DNA from: Plasmodiophora brassicae
Lineage: Eukaryota; Endomyxa: Phytomyxea; Phytomyxea; Plasmodiophorida
Assembly (NCBI GenBank): GCA_036867785.1
Contig: CP145414.1
Location: forward strand, 992,001 to 1,056,000
DNA: 64,000 nt
Reading direction: 5' to 3'
Shown here: positions 35,098-45,020 of the stretch, piece by piece
How the letters are laid out: the number at the start of each line of letters is the position of its first letter
Numbering within the stretch: the first letter of the stretch is position 1
Translations under genes and position numbers: made by a program
Notes under the pieces: generated by a model
The model's database searches: none
Told to the model about the DNA's origin: nothing
The model's input: only the letters and a program-made list of their open reading frames with translations

Positions 35098-35293
35098 AAT
35101 AAAGGTGGTCTGCCACTTCACACGAATGGCAACAGAAAAGCGGGCGTGCAGCGCTGTAGGCCTACTAATACACCCGCAGGCCTGCGTGCTCTGCTACGGT
35201 TCCGCTCAGATCAACTAAGATGAGAACATGGTTCGCGTTGTTGAGAGATGATGGGTTGGAATCCGCTGCTGGGTCTTGTTTGTAACTGGACAA

Positions 35294-36298
35294 TCAATTG
35301 AAACTCCAGCCCGAGCCTGATGATTGCGACTGCTTGTTTGACGTTTGACGGCTTGACATTTGCGATTGTCGGTTGGTAAACACCACTTCTCCGACTTGCC
35401 GTATCTCTCCGCGATCGTCCACCACCGTGCCTCGGGATGCCGTCTCCACCGCGTTGCTGGCGCTGCTTTGGCCTGGCCCCCGAACGGCCTCCTTTCGATG
35501 TCTCGTGGCCTCTTGCCGATCTGACGCTTTCGTGTTCCACCTTGTGACAGTCTCGTCTTGCGCGAGTGGGTTGTTCGGGTCTGCTTTCTTTTCCATCCTC
35601 TCCTGTTGACCTATCACTGTCGTTCGTTGGCGCCCGGTCAACACGTCATGAACTGTACGTTTCGTCCCTTCTGGATTCGTCGTCGGCATGAATCCAACTG
35701 ACTTTGTCGACCCTTCTGTCAGTGGAGACGCTGACCGTTCCCGCAGGAGTCGAATGGCGCCGCGAGCAAGGCCAATTGCGGCCACTCCTGCAGCAACCAT
35801 AGCGGGAGTGCTGACATGCTTAAGTGCTGCGCCACTAGACATGTATCGCTCCAACTGGACGTGCACGGCGATCTTGTTCTTGCCGTCGCGCTTCAACTGG
35901 ACGTCCATGCCGGTCTTGTTCTTGCTTGGCGCAGGTGCCGCACCGGGCAAGTAGACGTACAATAGAGCCGCGGTCGTGGTGCAGATGACCACCATCGTCG
36001 TAATACCAATGATGATCCAGGCCCTCCGGCTGATCGCAGCCAACCCTGCCGTCGGTGCCTCCATCATGAGGGTTGCGTATCCGACGATTGAATTCTGCGG
36101 CGCTCCAACTGACCCGGACAGACGTTCGTCCGCTGCCAAGAATAGACTCGCGTTTTTCTTGCGTTCGAAGGTTGCCAGCAGCCAGGCCAACGCGGGCTCT
36201 GTAGTCGACACGGAAAGGAACAGGTTGACTTTCCGCGTCAACGCCGATAACAGGCTCATGAACAATGCCTGAGCTGGGGGATACAGTATCTCGTCCAT
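35294..36298 (-). CDS. Unknown membrane protein with one or two TM helices
   Basis: Open frame on the minus strand, starting plausibly at the ATG at 36298 (MDEILYPPAQALFMSLL). A strong transmembrane helix (AWIIIGITTMVVICTTTAALL) lies about 115 residues in, with a weaker hydrophobic stretch (TPAMVAAGVAAIGLARGAI) later. The C-terminal 150 residues are polar and rich in Ser, Arg, Gln and Thr with no motif I recognise. The frame could be extended upstream to 36418. It is convergent with the LRR gene, about 200 bp apart. Confidence 0.5.
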   Translation of the reverse strand: MDEILYPPAQALFMSLLSALTRKVNLFLSVSTTEPALAWLLATFERKKNASLFLAADERLSGSVGAPQNSIVGYATLMMEAPTAGLAAISRRAWIIIGITTMVVICTTTAALLYVYLPGAAPAPSKNKTGMDVQLKRDGKNKIAVHVQLERYMSSGAALKHVSTPAMVAAGVAAIGLARGAIRLLRERSASPLTEGSTKSVGFMPTTNPEGTKRTVHDVLTGRQRTTVIGQQERMEKKADPNNPLAQDETVTRWNTKASDRQEATRHRKEAVRGPGQSSASNAVETASRGTVVDDRGEIRQVGEVVFTNRQSQMSSRQTSNKQSQSSGSGWSFN

Positions 36299-36774
36299 GG
36301 TCGCGGTACCAACCACGTCTGATACCGACGTCCGCCCTGAGTGATTATCCGCCACACGAAGTTCATTTGCGCGCTGTGCTTTCGGTGCGCCGTCAGCGGT
36401 CCACACGACTGCCGACAAGCAGGACGCACGCTAGACGCCTTATACAGAACTGCCCTGCTCATGAATGCCATATCAGCGCCTGCCGGGGCAGAAGCAATTA
36501 TGTCATCGTGCCGAAGTTGCGATTAGTATCAGCTGGCCCCCGCAGGTCGTCCGGATCGTCCGACCGAGCGAAGAACAGAGGACAGCATGCCGTTGTTGGC
36601 CAACTCCATGGATGTCGATTATCTGCGCATGTCGGCTACGTACTGGTTCCTGACGGTATTCTATTGTGACGAAATATCCTGTATATTGCCGGCACTCTGA
36701 TCTATGTTAGGTTTATAATCCGCCGAAGTAGGGTTGCGGACGTTCAACTGACCGAGCAGAAACGAATCATTGCC
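36299..36774. other. Intergenic, no gene seen
   Basis: Only short overlapping frames. It probably holds the promoter of the preceding minus-strand gene and the 3' end of the seven-helix protein gene. Confidence 0.35.
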
Positions 36775-38005
36775 TTAAGGTGTTTCGGTAACCTGTACCA
36801 CGCTGATCAATCGGAGCGGCAGAAACACTCCCAAGCAGCAGAATATATAGACATACCACTGGGATGAAATAATGAGCGTCATAAAGAAGGCGACAGCGAT
36901 GTCGAGGTTAGAGGTGATGTTCTCGAGCTGGAGCAGCCAGTGACGACCGGGAATAACTGCAATGTTGACCCACACGTCGATTCCCATCGCAGTTAGCGAC
37001 GTAGCGATCACAATCGTGGACAGGATCATGTTCTTCCACGCCAGCTATATTCCCGTATCAGTTCTGCATTGCCGGTTGGCATCCACGACACGAGCCACCT
37101 CTTTTAATCGTTCATTCTGTTGGTCCTGTGAATGGGCAGAACGCGCTGATTGCGGAAGCACAGATGACGAGGACAATTTGTCGGGCGAAGTTCGTTTCGA
37201 CACGAACACGGAGGATATGATCGAACCTCTCTGGACGCGACGTCCATGCGGACGAGCGAGCGGTGTGTCATTCCGATTGGCGGAAGCTGCCGAACACTCG
37301 GCCATATTCTTGTAGTGGCCCATTAGACCTTGGTAGAATGAGACGCTGAGGAACGCGCCAAGATTGAAGTTCGCAAGTGCCACCACTATCGTTAGCCAAA
37401 CGGGGATGACGCTGAGGCATACCCTTTGCTCGGGCAACATGAGGCTGTCGAAGAAGTAGACTGCTACAGGAATTGAAACAACCATCGAGAGCGTCATCAT
37501 CTTGGCGTTCTTCATCAGGAACGACTGAGCCTGTTCCTCGTTCACAATTAGCACCTACGACACAATCCGACTATTGGTATTCGCCTGCGCGCAGCACGAA
37601 ATCGTATCGCATTTACGCGTTCATAAAGAAACAGATTCAGGGCCATCGTGAATAAGACGTCTGAAAGGACGGTACAATCATCAGCGACAGTGTGCGAATG
37701 CTTAAAACAGTGCACATCGACTTACAGAAGCACGGTGCCGATTTCTGAAGCCACCGGCAGAGAAGTTCATCGCCTGTCTTCCACTCGTGAAAATCGATCA
37801 CGATGAATATAGCACTGTGGCAGGTGCTCGTCATGGCCATCGCCAACGTTAGCAGCAAGGCTCTGGTTGCTTCCTTGCCCCGTTCAACGACTGCAACCGT
37901 TGCGAGTAGCAATCCGACGACCTCCATGCTGAGGTAGGCAATTTGCAAGCGCCCTGCGACCTTCCACAGCACGGGTAACAGGACATCATCCTCCGACATT
38001 GGCAT
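36775..38005 (-). CDS. Seven-transmembrane receptor-like protein (class E / cAMP-receptor-like topology)
   Basis: Four exons (38005-37726, 37660-37617, 37554-37099, 37044-36775) joined by GT-AG introns of 65, 62 and 54 nt. Seven hydrophobic segments appear in order: LQIAYLSMEVVGLLLATVAVV; ATRALLLTLAMAMTSTC; a third that starts with LLCRWLQ and, after splicing, reads CFYVLFTMALNLFLYERV; MMTLSMVVSIPVAVYFF; VIPVWLTIVVALANFNLGAF; MILSTIVIATSLTAMG; and IAVAFFMTLIISSQWYVYIF. A Cys at the start of helix 3 and LYERV at its end are reminiscent of GPCRs such as the Dictyostelium cAMP receptors and fungal relatives. The third cytoplasmic loop is long, Ser/Arg-rich and variable. No ligand can be proposed. 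An alternative first exon may start at 38160. Confidence 0.6.
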
Positions 38006-38483
38006 AACGCCCCCGGCGGACGAACTCGGTGTGACCGCGGGTGACAGTAAGCAGCGCCAGCCCAATGGCTTGGCTGGTCTGTGACGTTCACCACTGGACC
38101 CACGTACAGTACGACGTCCGCTGTGACGAGAACCATGCCAGGCTGCAGTGAAATGCGCATCGTAGAACGTTCGCTGGGGTAATTTTAAACTGGAATGCCG
38201 CCGTTTGTGTAGACACTCGTTCGCACCGGGACGCGTCTATGCCATTCCGACCGATCGACATTGAACTGAAATGCCACCGAAAGCATCGGCCTGATCAAGT
38301 CGGTAAGGGTTGGAGGGGTTGCAGGAGATCGCGGTTTACAAATCCTCCTGGCGTCCTTGGGTTACGATCCCCAGTCGCCCATATGTGGGGTTTAAACGAC
38401 ACTCACTCGCCACACAACCTCTTCCGGATTCAGAAGCAACTCGCATATCGATGCATAAGTCACCTGTGTTTTACTTCCCCCAT
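38006..38483. other. Intergenic, no gene seen
   Basis: Separates the receptor promoter from the 3' end of copy B. A short hydrophobic frame near 38090-38160 on the minus strand could be an alternative first exon of the receptor. Confidence 0.3.
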
Positions 38484-41400
38484 TTAGGTTGCATTCAGCG
38501 ACACCCATTGTTCCTCTGGCGATTGCGCGATCCTTACCTGGGCGTCCAGGTTCATTCGCCCATACGTTTTACGGTCACGTTGGATGACGCCCGTAAACTT
38601 CATGCGCCCTTCCTGCACGACGAAGAACAGCCGTTTGCGCCCATGCCGCAGACGCCACAGTGGACGGCCAACATCACGACTCGATGCCACCATTTTAGCG
38701 CCAAACGTAAACGGACCTCGGACGTCGAGGAGCGATGGACGATCTTGCACAAACGAACGAATCTCGGCAATGACGTTCGCGTCTAACGCCGCGTGCACGA
38801 ACGCCTTCAGCGTACAGCCAGTGATCACCCCGTGTCCCTCGTCAGTGGATGCACCATCGCCACACTTGCTTGCGACACTGGACCTTGTCTGCGTGTTGGC
38901 ACTCATCCGACGCTTCGATACGCTCACAGGGCCTGGAACGGAAACCTCAGGAGCGGACGCCCTTCGTCGACGAACGGGATGGTCGTAACGAGTAACGTCA
39001 GGCGGACAAGATCTTGCAATAGTACTGGGACAGATGGCGAAGCACTCAGACTCAGACGTTTGTCTTGGTACGTCCGGCGCCGGAAGCAAACGGGGCTCCG
39101 ACGACGGGGTCGACGAACCCGTATCGGGCCTCGATGAAGATTCAGGAAACCATAACTCACGAAGTCTTCTGCACTGATCGCCAAACGTGGAGTTGCTCTG
39201 CAGCAGCGAATCGTATACATCGAGGACCTCCTCAGAACGCAGACTTGGGTGCGCTTCTCCATGGATGTAAGTTACGACTAGGCCGGCAAGGTACACGGTC
39301 TCCTCGGACGCGTCCGCCTGCTTCAACATGCCAATCGCCAACGGCGACGCACCATACGTTGCAATAACCAGATCGTATACGTCCTCCTGTGCCAAGCGCG
39401 ACTCGAGCCCGGCTGCCAGGTAGTTGTCCACAGCAAACAACATGTCAGTCGTGACGAGCTTGCCAGTAATCTCGCCCTCCATGTACGAGAGCAGCCTGTG
39501 GACCATCCTGAAACTTGGTGGATACCCTCCCCGTAAGGTCGACATTTTGATAACGGGCACCTTGCTACGGCTCCAGAGCTTCCGCGAACACAGGTTGTCA
39601 AGATCGGGTGCAACCCCAGCCGTTATCCGGCACGCGTACGCCACAAGAAGTTGTACTCGAAGATCATCCGAGTGGCGTTCCAGGTGCGCGTACAGAGCGT
39701 CAAGCCGCTTCTTGACTGCGGGAGGTGGTACGCTGGGAGACAGCCGAGATTCGGTCCACCAGCCAGGGCGCAGGTACAGCATATGGACCAGATTGCGGAG
39801 CAGGGCAACTCCCGAGGAGACCTGCGGAGGCGCGTTCTCGCAGACCAACGAAACGTACTTGTCGAGCAGGTTGACTGGACCCGCAGTTGTGCAACCGATC
39901 ATTGAGACAGCAAGCAGGTCGTCAAATCCAACTGATGATGGAGCCAGGGAAACGATGGCGACCAAGATGTGTCCTGCCAGGATTTCCAAGTGCAGAGGCT
40001 GTTTGATTGGAGAGCCATCGTCGTCGTCGTACGGAAGCTCGATACAGTCATCCAGAGCGTTCGCAAGTGTAGAAAATGGCGACTTGGCGTATCGGGGATC
40101 GCCTGCGATCCGCTCGTGCACTGCCAGGTGCGTGACGAGCGTATCGAAGACGAAGTTACCATCACGGAACACGCTGTCCAGGATATTCGACATTCGCGTT
40201 GGCATGTTGTTGTCGTCGATGAACAGTTGCGGCTATGTACCATATGCCATGCGAATATCAGTTGACGTCTGAAGGTGTGATGAGGTACAAAGGTAACGCA
40301 CGTTGGTCAGAAGGACGGCGATGAGAATCTGGGCTGTTATCGAATCCGTACTGTTTGCCAGCAAATTCTTGGCGACGTTAGACACGACCAAAGCGGCGCG
40401 AATATCGACCATTCTGGGGTCTGAAGCTATGGTCCCATCTGTTGCGTCTATGACTGCTTGTACGAATTGACCAAACAGGAGGTGCGTCTCGAGGTCATCG
40501 AACGTCGATGCTGGTGGAGATGCTGCGACCCCTGGTCTAGAAAGTAGTTTTCTGGCCTTGTCCACGTCGCGTTCGATGAGCGCTATGCCAAGGTGGATGC
40601 GATCCAGTTGTAGATCGGGAGGGCCGTCGAGATTGTGGCATGTTGCGTCCTTGTAGTCCCCAACGAACCGAATCATGTCCAGTGGATCGATTGACCCATC
40701 GTAGGGCCCGACGACGACGACAGCGTTGGCCAGCGTGCAATACAGGTGCTTCACGATTCCATCGGGTAAGCCACGCGTAAGCGGACGATACTTCCTCCAG
40801 TGGGATATTGCTGTCGAGAGCCTGCTCATTCAACACTGAGTACGCTTCCGGGTGAAACCGACCAATGTAAACTGACCAGCTGCCGTCGAATCTGTTCTCG
40901 AGAAGTGCGGCAAGGCCAAGAACGAAATGGCCCTTTTCGACAGACGTCCTGGACGGCAACTGGGACAGGCGGTTGCCAAGGCTTAGAACGAAACGATACG
41001 TTTCAGGATCGGGAGACGCGCCGCGTTGCCGCCACTCGAACAGCCTTGTGATGGCGCAAAGGTACATCCAGGCCTCGGTCTCGGTAATGGCGCCGCACAC
41101 CTTCACGATTTCGTCGACGGCGACCATCTCGCCGTGCGTTAGAACGAAACTGAGCTTGTCGAACCAACCCTGAAGTTGCGGCAGGTAAGCGGCACAAGTC
41201 GCTTTCCTCCTCTTCTGACCGAACGTTGCTCGAATCGCGGCACGGCACGCGCCATCAGCGTCGCCTGGGTACCCAGACGCTTCGATGACCGCTTGTGTAT
41301 CCTCTGGGCAGATCTGCCCGCCACACCTGGGTTCCAGGAAGCGAGCATATGAGCACAGTAGAATGGCTTGTGCGGCCTGATCAACTATTCTTGCTTGATC

Positions 41401-41571
41401 CTTGGTCACAGAAGAATAACGGGACCGCATCTGGGAGAGGACAACGGTAATGCCGTCCCTCTCGCATTGTTGGCCTGCGTCGTATAGGTGCTTGATGAGA
41501 GATACTGCCGTGCACGTCTGCGTGGTAGCCAGCCATATGAAAATGACGAGAACGACACGCAACGGTCGCAT
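38484..41571 (-). CDS. Unrecognised 987-aa secreted family protein, copy B
   Basis: Three exons (41571-40877, 40821-40302, 40232-38484) with introns of 55 and 69 nt give 987 codons plus stop, one codon more than copy A. The signal peptide is MRPLRVVLVIFIWLATTQTC. Shared blocks with copy A include SGYPGDADGACRAAIRATFG, EAWMYLCAITRLFEWR, GIVKHLYCTLANAV, LDRIHLGIALIERD, DLRVQLLVAYACRIT, ETVYLAGLVVTYIHG and the end PLWRLRHGRKRLFFV. Both splice sites fall at the same residues as in copy A, one of them with the identical donor gtgcgt. The most variable part is the linker before the C-terminal domain. Function unknown. Confidence 0.75.
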
Positions 41572-42021
41572 ATGCGAGGAAGCTGCGATCATCTGCGGAA
41601 CCGCACGCCACCAGTGGATCTCGTCGGGCAATGCGCGTCCTATTTGTGGTCGAGACTTCCATCGGATCGGGCCTTCGAGGGAAGCAGCCGCTCCGGCCCG
41701 GTTGATGGTTACACTAGCAGGCCGGCTGTACCAGGCGACTGCACCACGTCACCCAACAATACCAACATCTATTCCACACCGGCATGATAAAAGGGAACTG
41801 ACCGGGATCCTCGTTATCGTGACGTTCGTTTGCTTCAATGAATGGAAGAAGCGTATCAGGACATAACGAACTGATGGAGGACGCGACGAACAGAAACTCT
41901 CGGGAGTCCAAATTTAGGCCGACTGGAAATGTGCGTGACCCTCACCCGTGATGCAGGTGCGCGGTGACCTGCCTCTGGCCGTGGGCACAACTATAACGGA
42001 GACGGTGTGCCTAGAGTGGTC
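41572..42021. promoter_or_regulatory. Upstream region with motif shared by the tandem pair
   Basis: Divergent region of about 450 bp. Near 41911-41938 it contains caaatttaggc followed by ctggaaatgtgcgtg. A closely similar arrangement (tatatttaggc ... ttggaaacgtgcgtg) lies upstream of the paralogous gene at 43783. This is a candidate core promoter element of the family. Confidence 0.4.
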
Positions 42022-43089
42022 ATGAAGCGTGTGCACGCGGCGGCTCTGACGATCATGGTCGTCGTCATTTTATTGGCGGACGTCGACGGTAAGAAAGCGA
42101 ACGCGAAAGCTCGTCGGCGACGGCCATCGTTGATGAGGAGGAGCATCGACGGCGCTCTGGATTCTGCGATTACCCGCATGGTCCTTGACGTGGCCATCAC
42201 GGATCGAGTCGAAGAATCCCAGCCGTACAAGAACATCATGTATTACCTGGTCGAGCAAGGAGCGGACTTCAAGGGGGATCCGAATGTCTGCCAGGGTCTC
42301 GACCCGAATGGCAAACGCTGTTGTCTGAGGAAGTTCTGGGAATGGGTTCAGTTTATGACGAAGGAACCGGGGTGGTTTGCTAAGCTCTGGGAAGCGGCGT
42401 TCAACGAAAAGTGGAAGAAGTCTGACCCACCGAAGTCCTGGTGGCAACGTGGTAAACAGGTGTTCTTCGAAATCATCAGAGTGAACAAGGTTGCACAGAG
42501 CAAGGGGCGCATGGATCCAGTGACGGACCACGTCCTACTTCCTGCCATTGGTATCGTTGGCAGCGTCACGGTCATCGAAGCGATTCGAGCTGCTAGCCAT
42601 GCCGTTGCGCCTGGGCCAGACGGCGTCCTGGACGTGCCCAGAAACGCGCTCCAGGGTGCCATATCTGGGTCCGTGCGAATCATCCAGACGATGCTGGTGC
42701 GCTTCATCATTGTGTCCTTCCTCAAGCCCTATATCGATCTCATGCTGTCGGACCACTACGGCACCAGGCAATCCATGGTGGATGCTGCTGACGGTGTGAT
42801 TCCAGATGGACCACTGATCAAAGGCTTCAACAAGACGTTCCTTATTCGAATCGGCCTGAAACGCTTTGCACCGTACGCCGCAATGTCGCTGGCAACCCAA
42901 ATCGTGAATTACGTCGTCGCGCGGCTCTTCCGTCTCGTTCCTGGTGTCGGGCTGCACGATCTGCCCAACGTGGTTAAAACCGCTCTGTGGACAGCGACAA
43001 TCGCCATTGTTGTCGACGGCGCCAGAAATGCTGCCAAAACCCACACCTCGGGCGTCAGCCATCCTGCCAGGAACAGCCATGGTCAATGA
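42022..43089 (+). CDS. Unrecognised secreted/membrane family, tandem copy 1
   Basis: Intronless, 355 aa from the ATG at 42022, chosen because it puts a signal peptide (MKRVHAAALTIMVVVILLA) at the N terminus. The best conserved blocks with copy 2 are QPYKNIMYYLVEQGADF, FWEWVQFMTKEPGWFAKLWE, GSVTVIEAIRAASHAVAPGP and RIIQTMLVRFII. Four cysteines lie in the first third. Several mildly hydrophobic helices follow but none is a clear transmembrane segment except perhaps the one near residue 210. It has no recognised domain. Compared with copy 2 it lacks the C-terminal hydrophobic tail. Confidence 0.7.
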   Translation: MKRVHAAALTIMVVVILLADVDGKKANAKARRRRPSLMRRSIDGALDSAITRMVLDVAITDRVEESQPYKNIMYYLVEQGADFKGDPNVCQGLDPNGKRCCLRKFWEWVQFMTKEPGWFAKLWEAAFNEKWKKSDPPKSWWQRGKQVFFEIIRVNKVAQSKGRMDPVTDHVLLPAIGIVGSVTVIEAIRAASHAVAPGPDGVLDVPRNALQGAISGSVRIIQTMLVRFIIVSFLKPYIDLMLSDHYGTRQSMVDAADGVIPDGPLIKGFNKTFLIRIGLKRFAPYAAMSLATQIVNYVVARLFRLVPGVGLHDLPNVVKTALWTATIAIVVDGARNAAKTHTSGVSHPARNSHGQ

Positions 43090-43782
43090 GGATCTCGGCG
43101 TCGACGGCTCCGGCGGGTATGGATGTCGCATCGACAAGATTCAATATGGCTACATAAATGGCGAATTTTGTTCATATATATTGTTGGCCGAACAGGAGCG
43201 TCTCCTCCAGCACGGAACGAGACGTCGCGAACCTTCTCGAATGATACCACGAACAGACAAGCGAGGAATACGCGTATGGTCTCTTGGGCGCGCGTGTGTC
43301 AGTAACGCAATGTCGATGCCCGTGATAGGCGCGCGTTTGCGCAGCGGCCACGTACTCGACCGGTGGTTGTCTGGTGCGCCTCTTAGGCTTGTCCAGGTGA
43401 TCCGCGAAGGCTGCCACCACCGCTGTCGTTTACGTCCGTTGGTACATATGGTGAACAGGGTCGGGACCAAGACATCACCGAGTACGTGGTCGCTATGCGG
43501 TCAGCAAGCCGGGTTCAGGCCTGCTGAGGTAGACGGCGTAGCAGTCGCAACCTGGTACGTGTAGATGCGGGATAGAAGGGTACCCGAACCACATCTCGTT
43601 AACACCGTACAGACTGGCATTGAAGGATACGAGTCAGGGAGGCCGATACGGCGATACGGCAAGTGGAGTCGCGGAACGTCTATATTTAGGCAAGCCGTCG
43701 TGACCAGATTGGAAACGTGCGTGCCGGCGGTCCACTGTGTCAGCAGCCGCCTGGAGCTGGACTGGTGAACGCGCCGCCCGTC
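43090..43782. promoter_or_regulatory. Intergenic between tandem paralogues, with conserved upstream element
   Basis: About 690 bp with only short frames. Near 43690-43725 the sequence tatatttaggc ... ttggaaacgtgcgtg repeats the element found upstream of tandem copy 1, at a similar distance from the start codon. The remainder shows nothing recognisable. Confidence 0.4.
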
Positions 43783-44895
43783 ATGCAGCGCCTGGCCGTG
43801 GCCGTCATGGCGGCCATCTTGGTATTCGCGGGTGTCGACGCTGAAAAGGCGACGGACCCTGGGCAACGGCCGCCATCGATGATGCGGAACGGCATCGACG
43901 CCGTCCTGGACTCCGTGGTCACCAGCATTGTGTTCGACGCGGCCATCACCAATCTCGTCGAACAATCCAGGCCGTACAAGAACGTCATGCGCTACCTGGT
44001 CGAGCAGGGCGCGAACTTCCATCCGGATCCGGACCTATGCCAGGGCCTCGAACCGGATGGCCAGGTCTGCGCTGTGAGGAGATTCTGGGAATGGGTGCAG
44101 TTCACAACGAAGGAACCGGGATGGTTCGCTAGGCTCTGGGAAGTCGCGTTCAAGGAGAAGTCGGACCAGCCTGACCCACCAACGTACACCTTGGGGCGTG
44201 CGGCAAGGATGTTGGTTCGGGCCGACCCGGTTGCTATCAGCAGGAAACGCATGGAGAAGGCGAAGAGCACCTTCATTCGTCCAGCCATTGGTACCGTGGG
44301 CAGCGTCAGCGTCATCGAAGCGATCCGAGCCGCTAGCCATGCGGTTGCGCCAGGGCCGGGCGGCGTCCTGGCCGTGCCCAGGAAGGCGGCCCAGGGGGCC
44401 GTGTCGGGATCCATGCGGGCCATCCAGACGATGCTGGTGCGCTTCATCATTGGATCTATCCTCCAGCCCAATATCGAGCTCCTGCTGTCGGACCACGATG
44501 GCAACGAGGAGGCCATGGTGAATGCTGTCGATCGCGTGCTGCCAGATGGGCCACTTGTTAAGGCTGTCAAGACGCTCCTCATTCGGAAAGGGCTGAAGAA
44601 GCTTGCACCGCCTGCGGCAACGTTGCTGGCCACCCATTTCGTTAACCGCATCGTCACTCGGTTGTTCCGGCTTCTGCCTGAAGTCCGGGCCGGGCACCTG
44701 ACCAGCTTGGTCAAAGCCGCTCTGTGGACAGGGACGGTTGCCGTCGTTGTTGGAGGTGCCAGCCAGGCCATCAAGGCCGCCGCCCCCGAAGAAGAGCCGA
44801 TCCCGGACGTTGCTGAGACGCCGAACACTGGCGCCCGATCTTCGTGGTCGCTCTTGGTCTGCGCGTCGCTGGTCGCTCTCACCAGCCTGATATAA
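43783..44895 (+). CDS. Unrecognised secreted/membrane family, tandem copy 2
   Basis: Intronless, 370 aa from the ATG at 43783 with a signal peptide (MQRLAVAVMAAILVFAGV). It is similar to copy 1 over the whole mature region (PSMMRNGIDAVLDSVV, RPYKNVMRYLVEQGANF, FWEWVQFTTKEPGWFARLWE, VIEAIRAASHAVAPGP). The C terminus ends in a hydrophobic run (SWSLLVCASLVALTSLI) preceded by small residues, which looks like a GPI-attachment signal, so this copy may be surface-anchored while copy 1 may be secreted. Function unknown. Confidence 0.7.
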   Translation: MQRLAVAVMAAILVFAGVDAEKATDPGQRPPSMMRNGIDAVLDSVVTSIVFDAAITNLVEQSRPYKNVMRYLVEQGANFHPDPDLCQGLEPDGQVCAVRRFWEWVQFTTKEPGWFARLWEVAFKEKSDQPDPPTYTLGRAARMLVRADPVAISRKRMEKAKSTFIRPAIGTVGSVSVIEAIRAASHAVAPGPGGVLAVPRKAAQGAVSGSMRAIQTMLVRFIIGSILQPNIELLLSDHDGNEEAMVNAVDRVLPDGPLVKAVKTLLIRKGLKKLAPPAATLLATHFVNRIVTRLFRLLPEVRAGHLTSLVKAALWTGTVAVVVGGASQAIKAAAPEEEPIPDVAETPNTGARSSWSLLVCASLVALTSLI

Positions 44896-45020
44896 AGAAT
44901 AGGAACTGTCAGAAACGTAATCGACCGAAAACATGCCATGTTGTATTCTGCGACAATGAAATTATTCTCATCGTTACTCGGCCGACTAACGATGCGCCCA
45001 TGTACCTTTGTAAAAGTAGA

